From the NCBI GenBank assembly GCA_022749755.1, contig CM040452.1, positions 6,838,350 to 6,902,349 on the forward strand: a stretch of DNA of 64,000 nt. The letters are read 5' to 3'. A program made the position numbers and the translations under genes. The stretch is from Azadirachta indica (Eukaryota; Streptophyta; Magnoliopsida; Sapindales; Meliaceae). Positions 35,807 to 47,361 of this stretch are shown here, piece by piece. Within the stretch, counting starts at the first letter, position 1. Every line of letters starts with the position of its first letter. Below the pieces are notes generated by a model. It saw nothing but the letters and a program-made list of their open reading frames with translations, was not told where the DNA came from and made no database searches.

Positions 35807-38669
35807 CTGTCCGAGATACTTTAATCCACACCTTCTGTTTTGTGCCAATTCCTCAAATGTGGAACTTCAACTGCCAAAAGCTTCCAAAATTGCACAAAAA
35901 CAAAACTCAATACCAATAGCTGATGGAAGATCCTGGTAAGGATTACAAAACAGGGTCATTAAACTAACTTTGTGGGATATAATCCAAGATCATTACAGAC
36001 ATGAAAACAAAGAAAAATGCCTGCAAGCATAATTATCTCAATGGAACTATTGTAGTATGAAGTTACAAAAGCTTTTTCCGGTAGCATGCATTCAGACAGT
36101 CCACTAAATATGGGGGAATAAACAGCATAAGGTTCCAAAGTTTTGTCTCTATTCAGTTTTCTAAAAATATATCAGCTCAGACGGTTTGAATCTCCGAATT
36201 CATAAATTTGGAGTAGACCAAAAGTAGAAGCAAATAAGTAAACAGCTTAAGCAGGTCAAGGACAAACCCAAATGAGGTGATTTCCAGAAACCAAATCATA
36301 TTAATAATGAATATCAGAAGCAGAAAAAAAAATTGCCGGTAACTAGAGTATTTGATAGAAAAACACTATTAACAATAATAATTACCAAAGATTCCAAGAT
36401 GCAGAGAGGAATTTACTCCTGGCACTAACAAAAAGGTATTAGAAAGAACATTTTTTTTCCTATTCTGCTGTCATTTCTCATAGTAATTATAGTTCAAGAA
36501 CTTGTCGAAACTGAAATTGAGGGAACAATAAATCAATATAAACATGAATGAACACAAAATCACTGAGTAAATAAAACTAAGAGTGAACTTAATTACAATG
36601 CAGAATGACTGAACATATGAAAAGCCAGGAACTTGTTCAAGCACCTCAACAAACACAAACGAAAGCAAGAGTAAACTTGCATATGCCATCAAAGCTTTCA
36701 CAAAAATCATCTAAGAAACTAAGTTCTAAACATATCAATCTCAGCATCAAGAAGGCCCTTTCAAATCATATGCATATAAGCCATTGTAGACCAGAAAATA
36801 AGAGCTCAGATCCCAAATTCAGTAAAACCCAGAAACCATAACATCGAAAAGCTTCACATAACAAAGTAGCCAGATGCAAAAACCCGAAAAAAGTATCAAA
36901 AAACATAAAACCGAAATAAAAAAAAAAAAGAAAAGAACTGAAAAAAATACCTTATCAAAGTTGCCCTGCTGTCAATCAGCAAAACCTCATAAAACCCAAC
37001 AAGAAAAGAGTGTGTTTTCAGACACCAAACTGAGTAACTCACTTCCCCAATACAAAGAAATCCTAAACACAGAATCTAAAAAGATTTTTAAAACCCCACA
37101 AAAGTCAAGCTGAAGTTAAACACATACTTCGTGTTCTAAGACAATCTAAAATTATTTATTCCGATAATAATAAAAACATGCCCCACACTGTACAAAAATA
37201 CAAATGATATAAATTTTACCCAGGTTTATTACATTTAATGCAAAGTTCCAGAACTCTTTACCGATGAAACCCAACAGACCAAGGTCTGTGCAAAATTTTG
37301 CTGCTGTTTTTTCCTCTGTATTTATTGCAATATTTTATTAATAAAGAAGAATGTGTAACATAATATTCTTCTTACGGTTAAAATTAAAAATTACTATACA
37401 TCACAATCAAAGCCGTCCAGTAATTTTATATTTTTTTAAATTTAAATCGGCTGTTCTTACTTTATTTTATTAGAAAAATATATCAAGGCATGCAAAGTGT
37501 AAGCTTTATTGTGATTTTGTGATTTTGTGATTTTCCCTCCAAAAGTCATAATCAATGATTCAATTACTTTATTTTTTAATCCTTGAAAGGAATTGAAAAG
37601 TCAAAGAGAAACGGTTTGAATGTGAAAGGAGATTAAAAAGTTAATAATTAGTCATTACTTCTAGTTAATGAGAAAATCATTATTAATTTCATTAGGTTAT
37701 ATATTGTTCATGGGCTTCATCCTGTTTCTACATAGGCTTTACACACACACACACACACGGAGACACAACACGTTAGAGATTTTCATTCATTAATTTGTAT
37801 AGCATATAGTATATTCTTTTTGCTTTTTCAATTGATATTTAAATTAAGTTGTTTTAAGTTAAAAAAAATTCCACCCTTTTAAATTATTTTTATAATTCAA
37901 TTATAAAAATTACATTTTTATGATACAAGCATAAGGGAGCTTGCCACTACTTATGTAAAGTACATGCCACTTTGTCTAATGTTATTTAATAAAAAATTTT
38001 GATAGTTCTTTTAAGAGTTTTTCATGCGCTAGAAGGAAAAGTAAATGCAGCACACATGCACATTATTCTCTTTGTAAAAACAACGGTGTTTTTTGGCAAC
38101 ACATTTCATTGGTGGGTCAGCTTATGAGGACCAAATGTTATAAATTCAGCAGGCAATAACTCTTCAAATTTCAAAAACAAAAAAAAAAATCCCAAACAAA
38201 AACCCAATCCTCTGTTGAAGGGTAAGCGTACAGGTAAACCCTAATTGCAGAAATCAGAAAAAGTTAGGAAAACAAGCTCCTGCTGCTTGGTTGTAAAGTG
38301 GAATACGGTGGGAACAAACGTCAAAAGTCACATCTTTTTCTGTCAATCACTTTTTCTTCAACAACTGGGTCCGATTAAGAAACACACCCCAATTGCAGGA
38401 CAACACTTACTGCAGAAAGCACTTAATACAAAAGTGAAATGGGCCTGGAGATTTTGAAATTTGTCAATTACTTTGGAATCTGAATTTGAATAATGTAAAA
38501 AGATTAATTAAAGTGCAAAATTATACAAGTTACCTCCTACAGAGTTCATATCTAAACATTCAACAAGACGTAGATAGTTTGAGATGATATTTCATCCATT
38601 TTCAGAAAGAAAAAGCTTCAAGACAAAATCTGAATGCAGTGTAGGATGATTGTCGTCTGCTAGCAGAGC
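35807..38669. other. 5' leader/promoter of the GH17 gene and spacer to the SR gene
   Basis: On the minus strand, a possible leader exon ends at a good donor near 36950 (CAACTTTGATAAG/GTATTT), and an acceptor-like CTCGGACAG directly precedes the double ATG at 35806. This suggests a 5' UTR intron and a transcription start near 37300. Short Lys/Ser-rich plus-strand ORFs at 36605-37113 are low-complexity antisense artefacts. An (AC)n run lies at 37741-37758. 37350-38669 is spacer plus the 3' UTR of the SR gene. I see no other gene. Confidence 0.45.
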
Positions 38670-41600
38670 TCAGCGACTGGGGGACCTGTCTCCGTTGAGT
38701 TCTCCGGAGTACTCTTCCCGTCTAGGACTCTGGCTTCGGCTTCGGCTCCGGCTCCGGTCACGTCTTGGTGTCTGGCTTCTACTTCGGCTCCGACTGTGAC
38801 CTTGGCCTCTATCAGGAGTTCTACTGCGGCCCCTTGACCCATTATAAGCTGGAGAACGCGAGTATGATCTCTCTCTACTATACTTCCGATCGCGGGGAGA
38901 AACAGATCTACCTCAGAATAAGCAGGCAACATAATGAATACGTTAAGGACGAAACCAACTTCACCAGCAAACAAAAGAAAAATAGAGCGAACACTTCGGT
39001 AGGACATTGAACAGGAGTTGGATAACAAAATAAATCTCCTAGCCAGTTCAACTGCAGAAATAATAAAAGACAATAACATATTCCACACCTTGAGTAATGC
39101 CCACGTTTGACTGGTGGAGAATAATCACGACTGCGGGAGGGCGATCTTGCAGAACGTGGAGGGGGGGAATGAGAATAACGAAGGGGAGAACGGGAATAAC
39201 GTGGAATGGGGGAACGTGAATAACGTGGGGGAGATCGTCTACGAACTCGGCCCCTGCAACAGTGGAATCAAACAGCAGCTTCACATTATTTATTGTAAAC
39301 TTAAAAAAAAAAGGTAAAAGAAAACTTCTGAACACAACAATAAATGGTAACCATGCCTCATTCACAACCTTTCACCTCGTCAAATGAGTCATCAAATATG
39401 ATTTTAGTACCTACATAAATGATAAAGAAACTTCTGAACAGAACATTAAATGGTCACCGTGCCTCAATTCACAACCTTTCGCCTGGTGCAAAAGAGAGAT
39501 TATTAAATATGAAATGCATGCTTCTGCAAATTGTTAGTGTTTTTCATTTTATCTTTTCGATAACCTCTTAATTGTACCCAACAAGAAGTCAAATCTACAT
39601 CTCGGTTCATGTAATCTCCAAATCCCACCATGAGGCAGCTGGAAATGAGGCCATTAAGTTTGTCATCAACAAGATTATTTGAATGTTTAGCAAAAAATAC
39701 CTCTGCATAGAATAATTACACTTCTTTCTTTTTAAGACAATTGGAATATCTTCAAAAGTTTTAGATTCTCGTTGCATCAAATACCACGCCAATAAACGCA
39801 ATTCATATGAAATGCCCAGCAAAGGAAAGATAAAATTTACCTCACTCGCTCCCTTGCCCTCATATCAGCTGGCTTCTTCCTGTTCTCCTCTGCAAAGACT
39901 ACAGTTAACTCCCGCCCAAGAAGAACCCGACCATCCATGTGACGTTTGGCCTCTGCAGCATCAGCGGGATCTACAAATTGGACAAAACCAAAACCACGAG
40001 GTTCCCTGCAAAATATAAATGGTAAAAGAAGGGGGGAGAAAACTGTGTCATGACAGAGCCTAATTGAAAAACATGAGGCCGTGATAAGCATGAAAATTTT
40101 TTTTCGGAACTTGCCAAAATAATCCCCAGTAATATGGGAGGTCACGATAAGCATTGAAAAGCAAGCACTTGCCTGCTGACCTTGCAAGTGTCAGTTTAAA
40201 GATGACTTGAAATTCTTCAAGACTTGGAACATCTTCACAATGTATTCAAACCCAACTTCCTTGAAATCTTCACTACCATTAACATCATCTCCAAAAGAAC
40301 TCTAATTACTTGATTGATTGATTGATTGATGTCTTCAAAACTTTAATTCCACTGTTAAATCTCAGCAACTTCAATTAACGCACCCAACTTATGATTATAA
40401 TAGAGCATATCATGAAGAGAATGCCACGTTAATGATTTACTGGGAAGCTGGTGCTTGGTATTGGCCTGTTTGGTAACAACTTCCAAAATTGATTGCACTT
40501 TTATCAAACTCTTTCAAAACTATGACTATTGGAAATTTTTTAAAAATTGGTGTTAGAGATGATGGTTTACCAAAATGCAAAAGAAGCAATCCATGGAGAA
40601 AAAAATTATGACAATTCATTAAGACACAGTTTCAAAAACACCAAAAAAAAAAAAAGAGAGAGAAAATCCTGAAAATGGGAAAGAGACTCTGACATAGTAT
40701 ATTGGTTTCTTCTTGAAACCAATAACAATTTTGAAAACACACCAAGCCGGTACTTGACTTCATGAAACCCAATCAAGAAGTAAAATTCTGCTAAAATAAA
40801 AATGAGAAGATCTTCTAAGCGAAAAAAAAAATAAGGTGGATTATTAAAGCTACTTCAAACTTATAAGTCATAGATATCTTCTCACCCAGAATAATAATCT
40901 CTTGGCAAGTAAATGTCCTTGAGTGCTCCAAACTGCTCAAATGGCCTCCGAAGATCTTCTGGCCTACCAAAGCACAAGTCGGAAAACAAAATCAGTTACT
41001 AACAGAAAACATTTCAACAAATTACTCTAAAGTAGCCAAAGTATATATCTCAAATATCCTCCAGCCAGTCCTCTAGAATGAACATGTATTACTTATTGAT
41101 ATGTAGTCATCAACCACTAATTAGAAGTCAGAAAGTTCAAACAGCAAACCAATTCATCTTTCACTAAGACACAATAAAAGATGCAAACACATAAATCATG
41201 CATCAATTCTATAGATACAGACATATGCATTGTGCATTTGTGTATTGTATATATACACGAGTACAATGCCTATCTAGCAGGCAAAATGTTCCCCTATGGT
41301 GAGTGACAGTGCCACATGGCACAGTGCATCATACTCAACCACAAGTAGTACATGATTGTGCCAACCTCTGAGCTGGCATAGGCATACAACAGAAGACAAT
41401 GCCATCGGAAGAAGTTTATACATATTTGATCCTCTCTTAACACACTTCTACTACCTAATTATTAATGGAAATTTCAACAAATATTATGAAGATTTATCTC
41501 GATCAAGGTTGTAGGGATCTTTCATTATCAACAAAATCCACGCAAATCTTTCATCATCAAATAAAACCATGCATTCATGCACTTCAAGCACCACCTTTGA

Positions 41601-42254
41601 AGCTTCCCATTCTTTGCCTATTATGTAATGTTCATTTGAAGTGGAAAAAAGTGCTTTAGCGTACAAAAGCTCCTAACTATCTTCATGAGGAAGGCATTTG
41701 GCAGGTGAAGGCATTTCTTCAGCAAGACAAAAACTGCCTATAAAAGAAGCAATTACTAAGAGCGTTTCCAAATAAACTTTCAGCTGTTTTTGTAGACAGC
41801 ACCATACTCAATAGCCCTTCTGGATAGGCATTTTTACTCAAAAGAACTATCTGTATAAGCACTTCTACTCAAAAATCTCTGTCTATACAAGCACTTTTGT
41901 GGTTGAAGTAGTTCGCGCGCAACTATTCTTACTCTAATGTGCTTCCAGGGAAGCAATCTTGCACAAAATCACTTTCTTCAAAAGCACTTCCTAACCCACC
42001 TTCCAGATTACGAGACTTCAATTGCAACCAACTACAAAACTAGTTTCTAAAACATCATAATTAGAAATTCCCATAAATATCAAACCCAAACTTCGTTACC
42101 TGCAATCATGGCGAAGATTACGAACAAGAAGACTAGTGGGTAGATCTCTACCACGACCCCCACCGCCGTAACGGCCTCTCGGGCTCGGACTCCGTCCTCT
42201 GCGGACATACCCACCACCCCTTGGCGGCGACGGAGTGTAACTCCTTCCCCTCAT
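38670..42254 (-). CDS. SCL30A: SR splicing factor, SCL30A/SCL33-like
   Basis: A plant SC35-like SR protein acting in the nucleus in splice-site choice. Five exons on the minus strand: 42100-42254, 40886-40963, 39841-40005, 39089-39253 and 38670-38907, totalling 801 nt and 266 residues with matching phases. The N-terminal charged extension MRGRSYTPSPPRGGG is the SCL hallmark. One RRM follows: RNP2 in SLLVRNL (~42) and RNP1 in RGFGFVQF, with AEEN-RKKP after it. The C-terminal RS region contains SRSRSRSQ and SPSR. Introns 1 (1136 bp) and 2 (880 bp) are long, as is common in SR genes that regulate themselves through alternative splicing. Exon 5 uses the second of two AGs four bases apart. The first ATG of the open frame is chosen because it gives the family N-terminus exactly. 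Confidence 0.92.
39321..39511. repeat. Degenerate tandem duplication in SCL30A-like intron 3
   Basis: A block around AAACTTCTGAACACAACA..AAATGGT-ACC-TGCCTCA..TTCACAACCTTTC at 39321-39377 recurs at about 39428-39483 with a ~106-base offset. Both copies lie in the intron between exons 4 and 3 of the SR gene. Confidence 0.7.
40310..40330. repeat. (GATT)n microsatellite
   Basis: About five tetranucleotide units inside intron 2 of the SR gene. Confidence 0.85.
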
Positions 42255-43677
42255 TTACACCCACAAACAAAAACGTTCAATCTGCACAATTTTCAACAAA
42301 ATTTGCTACGATTACAAAAGAAATATACCCTGAAAATTTTTTAAAAAATTAAAACTTTTAACCAACTATTCAACTGAAATTCAACGTACAGAACAAACGA
42401 GATGAATCTTCTGCTGAGTTTGGCTGACCAGACGGCAGTTCTGCTTTTGCTTTGTTAGAAGGGGAAACGCTAGGGTTAACAAGACTCGATAACTTCGGTC
42501 TAAGAGTGATTTTAAGGGCGTGCTTGGTAAATAAATATTTAAATGATATTCTATAAAATAAATAAATATATTGGTATGTTTAAAAATAATTATTGCAAAA
42601 ATAGATATATTAGCAAAAAGGTGAACGATAAAATATGTAATGTTGTAATTTTGTAGTTTTTCATATTATTTTTTTTCATAAAAATATTATTACTTATAAA
42701 GTTATGTACATTTTCTGCTCCCAATTTTCAATAGACATATGGATAAAAATAATAACATTTCACCAAAATCACTATTATTTATTTGATTGAACTTAGAAAA
42801 AATTTCTTTGAAAAGTATTTTTTACTTTTAAAAGGTTTATTTAATTTTGTTAGCAAAAAAAATTTTCGATATTCCTTGTAAACCATGCCTGTTGTTCGTG
42901 ACGTGGCCGTTCAGAGTTTCGCCACGTCACCAACCTCAGAACTTACATAAATTATTTTCCTTCTTCTCAAATCCTAGCGCAGAAATCTCTGGAACAAATT
43001 ACTGGGTAATCGTAATTTTTAAATATTTATTATTAACATTATTTCTAAAATTTTGATTTTGTTAATTCAAATATGCATTTAAGCTAGAATTTGGCATGCT
43101 TGTATGTGATCATTAACCAATTGTTATAAAATCAGCCCATAATTATTCAATTAATTTCGCTTCTCATGTATGATCAATTAGGTTTTTTTTTTTGTTTTTG
43201 GTGCATTTATTTGAGTTTGAATCGTGAATCCGCGTTCTACATATGCCGGGATTGTGCAGTTAAGCTGTTCGGTGGAATGCCCAAGTGGGTTTTTCCATTT
43301 TTCAAAAAATTTAATTTGCATTGATGGACAGTGATTAAGTTGTATATTGTAATTATTTCAAGCTCGAGCTGAAGCTCCTAATTGTCGAAAGAAATAATTT
43401 TGTCAATTAATAAAGGGATAATTAGAATGTTTACGTCTAGAAATTGCCTGCCAAGAAAATGCTTCTACAGCTCGGTTGAGTATTTTGGTTTCATTAATAA
43501 ATTAGGGTTTTTTGGATGAGTTTTTTTTATCGAACAGCTGGTTTTCCAGTAGTTTAATAGATTTAGTCACAATATAATCCAACCCATTTGTTAGATTTTA
43601 TTTAACGGATATTTATTTACTGCGTTGGCTGCAGATTTTAATTTAGGTGATTGAACCATTAAGTTCTGTAGGCATTG
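42255..43677. promoter_or_regulatory. Bidirectional promoter/leader region between SCL30A and TAF7
   Basis: Divergent genes with ATGs ~1.4 kb apart. Near 42465-42480 the minus strand carries GTTAACCCTAGCG, a telo-box-like element usual in plant housekeeping and RNA-processing promoters. A perfect 10-bp inverted repeat lies at 42898-42930. TAF7 probably has a 5' UTR exon ending near 43007 (TTACTGG/GTAATC) and an intron ending with TTCTGTAG just before GCATTGATG. This is a structural inference; no transcription start can be read directly. Confidence 0.5.
42898..42930. promoter_or_regulatory. Inverted pair of TGACGTGG bZIP-type sites
   Basis: GTGACGTGGC at 42898-42907 and its perfect reverse complement GCCACGTCAC at 42921-42930 are separated by 13 bases. 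Each half is a C-box/G-box hybrid (TGACGTGG) of the class bound by plant bZIP factors, including unfolded-protein-response and ABA-type regulators. It lies just upstream of the inferred TAF7 leader. Confidence 0.6.
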
Positions 43678-45495
43678 ATGGAGGAGCAGTTCATATTGAG
43701 AGTTCCGCCTTCAGTTGCTGAGAGGATAGATCGGCTTTTAAGCGAGAATGAATCTTCTTCTGAAGACAAGTCATTGGATTTGACTTTTGCTGGTAAGAAT
43801 GCATTCTTCTTTCCTTGAAATGTTTGAATGATGTCAACAATCTGCGGTGAAGCCTTGAGAAATTAGTTCTGAGTAAAATTCAATAATAAACACATGTAAA
43901 GAAGAAGCAAAAATTGCATGATTTAATCGTTTTCATTGACATAGTACATCTAATTCTCATCCAAATTCCAAAGTACCATCCTTCAGCCATGGGTTACTGC
44001 AGTTGCCCTGAAACCAATCAAAGATAACAATGTTAACATGCAGTATGCTTTTTCAGTTTTGTTTCTTTTAATAAACCAGGTTGGGAGATATTTTCTCCTA
44101 CAAGTTAAAAGTGCTTATACTTAAACTGTGAAACAATCTTATAAGTGATGTTCGCAATATTTTCCCTTTGTGTGTTTGCGTTTGATCTTTTGTTCAGTAA
44201 CTTAATTGTTCAATCAAAGATTAAACTGCTATGCAAGCAGATTTTTCTTTAATACAGTCAAATCTACAAAGGAATAAGTAATTTGCTTAATGTTTTGTCA
44301 TTTTGTATACTTGGAACCTTTTCTAGAGGATGGAAGGAGTGGGACTTTTGTCATTGGCAACGAACAATTTCCAGCATCTCTCCTGAACCTTCCATGTGTT
44401 GTGGAGTCATTCAAAACTTACGATGACTGTGCTCTAGTTAAAACTGCAGACATTGGCCAGGTAAAGTACCTTGTGAAGATTTTCAATTGACATGGTCAAC
44501 TTGTGCACATGATTCCATCACTTTTAATGCAATCATGCGAACTGTTGTGTCATACAGATGATCATGGTCAGAGAGCCAGGGGACTCTGCTCCAGAAGTGG
44601 TGGAGTACAGACATGGTCTCACCCCTCCTATGAGGGATGCTCGTAAGCGAAGATTCCGGAGAGAGCCAGATCTAAATGTACAAATATCTCACTACTTTCC
44701 AAAATATTGTTGATTTATGGCCTCCTTCCATTAAAGAATAGTAATAGAAACCTGACTTCTAGTGGGAAGTAACTTAGTTTTAGAAGCTTGAATTCTTGAC
44801 ATTTAAGCCTATGTTGTGCAGCATTTGTCGTTGTTTCTTTACACCCTAACATTTTGCTGATTCTAGTGTTGTTGCCTTTTGCAGCCTGAACTTGTACAGC
44901 GTGTTGAGAAAGATTTGTTGAACATCATGACTGGTGGAATGGTCGAAAATGCAGATATCCTCACATGATCTGTATTTACTTTTAAAATGGTTATTTATTA
45001 ATGGAAAATTGTAAATGTTGTCTTTATTCAAGCAATTCATGGGTTTCCTAGATTTTGCTATGAATACAGATTCCAATTGCTAAGTTAGAGACCATCACAT
45101 CATTTTGCTGAAAAATTGAAATCATGTCACTGAAAATGACTTGCTTGTGAATGATGAAACAACACATTGTTCCGTAGATGTGACATGCTTCTAATTGGTT
45201 ATAGACGGAATATTGAGGTTTATGGTTTAAAGAATTTTGCATGCTATTATAATTTTTCGTGTTTCTTGATTGAATATTTTACGTGCTTTTAAGTTATGGT
45301 TCAAGTATTCCTTGACCAAATGTCTTACGTCCTGAAGTGAATGAGCAAGAGGAAGACGGCAATGGGAATGCACGCAATGCAACTAAGAAAGATGCTCCTT
45401 CACCGGAACCAAAGTGGCCTGATGTTGGAGAGGCAGGAGCCAGCGCTGGGGCACCTGAAAGAAGCGATTCTGACGAGTCCGATGATTCATTGTAA
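43678..45495 (+). CDS. TAF7: TFIID subunit 7 (TAF7)
   Basis: A subunit of the TFIID general transcription factor (TAFII55 family), acting in the nucleus in RNA polymerase II initiation. Five exons: 43678-43792, 44327-44460, 44558-44677, 44885-44954 and 45329-45495, together 606 nt and 201 residues, close to the usual plant length. The N-terminal TAFII55 domain includes EEQFILRVPPSVAERI, LLNLPCVVESFKTYDD, YRHGLTPPMRDARKRRFRR and PELVQRVEKDLLNIM. The tail is acidic and Ser-rich (SDSDESDDSL). The first three introns are GT-AG. The fourth (44955-45328) has no usable GT donor before a TGA, but fits a U12-type AT-AC intron exactly and restores the frame. Start chosen at the ATG giving MEEQF. Confidence 0.93.
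44955..45328 (+). other. U12-type AT-AC intron in TAF7
   Basis: The donor is ATATCCTC (consensus ATATCCTT). A branch-site TTCCTTGAC at 45308-45316 matches the U12 consensus TTCCTTRAY. The intron ends in TTAC at 45328, about 13 bases after the branch adenosine. Joining GCA-G to GT-CCT-GAA keeps the frame through to TAA. Reading through instead hits TGA within five codons. Confidence 0.88.
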
Positions 45496-46468
45496 TTGGA
45501 AAATCTCATTTATATTTTGAAACGTTGCATTTCTAGGCACGTTGCTATGAGATTACTACTTTTCTTCTCCGATAATTTATCTAGACTTTTAAGAACAGTT
45601 GTATAGTTTTTGCTTGCTACTCTCATAACTTCTACTGTATGCCATTATGTAGCTTTATGAGAAGGCTGTGTAATATTCGTGCTAAATCAGGTTAGAGTTC
45701 TATTTTTTAATTTTTATTTTTCATTTTCTATTTTGATTTTGCACATTTATCAAGTTTTCCATCTGATTTCTTAATTTTTTTTTGCTTTAGTTCCTTTCTC
45801 TAAGGAAATTGAAACCGGAAAACTTGAGAAATTTAACAAAGAATTTGAAAAATGTAACGATCTGTAAAGACACAAATCAGTTCCTCAGAATTTTTTGGCT
45901 GTTGAGGTCCATGGAAATAAACAAACTTTGCATCGCTACCAAACCCCAGAATTGGACTTAGATATTGAAATTGGGCTTTTTGCCAACTGAGGCTTGACCT
46001 GCTGCATCTCCAGATTTCTAGGATTCCATGTCTGGGTTAGCAAAACAATGTTCTATCTACAATTATCTTTGTTTTCAAAACACAAGTATGATTTTTGAAA
46101 ATGCTTATGGACAGCTAATGCACTTTGACTTCCATGCTGGAAAAGAGAATAGAAAATCTTGGGAAAATTTAAAATCTTGGAAGCATTGTTTATGAATTAT
46201 CATGTGCTCCATGCTCTGTTCAGCATTTGTTTTAATTGATTAAATGCCAGATCTGATCTTCCGTAGTACCATATGCTCGGTGGCTGCTTCTGGTTTCTGC
46301 TTCTGCTTTTAATGTGTCCACAGTGTGAATGCAAAGTATCTTCTGCAACTTTTAAGCTGCTACAGATTTTAACACAGAATCCAAGAAAGACATCCTGTCA
46401 AATGAAGGACAGCTTCATCTTAGGCTCATAACTCTTATCCTTTCTTTATTTTATCATTTATGATTTTT

Positions 46469-46497
46469 GTTTTTTTTTTTTTTTTTTTTTTTTTTTG
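46469..46497. repeat. Poly(T) tract
   Basis: An almost uninterrupted run of T in spacer downstream of TAF7, preceded by mostly T/A sequence. It could be the A-tail of an old minus-strand retroposed sequence, but no body is recognisable. Confidence 0.6.
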
Positions 46498-47118
46498 GTT
46501 TTTTTGGTTGTGGAAATGATCACATGGGCTCAAAGCAAGCTCATTACAGACTACAAACATTTATGAAGGTTGACTTACATTGGTTTCTAAAACAGGAGAG
46601 ACAGAAAGAGAGAGACTATGTGTGTTTATTCATGTATATAATTTGAGAGGGTAGAGTTATTTATGTCTCATTCTACAGTACAACCACTGTATTTGCATTT
46701 GTATTTGTATTGTTATTGTTATTGTTATTGTTACAATTTATTAACAAATATTTGCAGTCTTCAAACAAATCGTGATTGTATTAAAGATGGCACTGAAAAT
46801 CATCTAATCAGACGCAAATATGAGCAGTGACTTTGTATTGTAATGTATGTGTATCTGATCAGTTAGTTCTTCAACTTTCTTGTTATAATCTCAGTTCTTA
46901 TGTAATTTTAACGTTAAGAAGAGCAGAGTCTCAAGATTTCGGGTTTTACAATATAATTTAAATGTGTTATTATAAATAACCCTAATTAACCCAAAAACAT
47001 ACAAAGAAAGAGAGTGGGGGAGAAAATGAAGTGAACTTTTTGATTTATAAATTAATAAAAATTTGGAGCAACCAACTCAGGGAGGAACTGGAAGCATCCT
47101 GCAAGCTAGCTAGTGAAG

Positions 47119-47154
47119 AATAATAATAATAATAATAATAACAATAATAATAAT
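47119..47154. repeat. (AAT)n microsatellite
   Basis: An imperfect run of AAT with a single AAC interruption in spacer. Confidence 0.85.
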
Positions 47155-47335
47155 ACAACATACAAAAAAAAATTTTAAAAAATGTAAAATGCTATCCATT
47201 TGGGGGAGAAATGAGTTAGTGGATTTTAATTTAAAAACTTAAATTTAATTTTTATATAAAATATGTTCGATGCCAGCTGCTTTCTTTTTAGTTAGGTTTG
47301 GTATGATTATATCAGTCATATCACTATTGACTCCA

Positions 47336-47361
47336 TCTTCTTCTTCTTCTTCTTCTTCTTG
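47336..47361. repeat. (CTT)n microsatellite
   Basis: About eight CTT/TTC units in spacer. Confidence 0.85.

Noticed and set aside
36605..37113. Lys/Ser-rich plus-strand ORFs
   Set aside because: Antisense to the probable GH17 leader region; composition follows A-rich DNA and no motif is present.
37741..37758. ACACACAC run as a possible regulatory element
   Set aside because: An ordinary short microsatellite in spacer.
38660..39088. 142-codon minus-strand ORF overlapping the last SR exon
   Set aside because: It is a shifted frame of the RS-domain exon plus intron; the RS frame with matching splice phases is clearly the real one.
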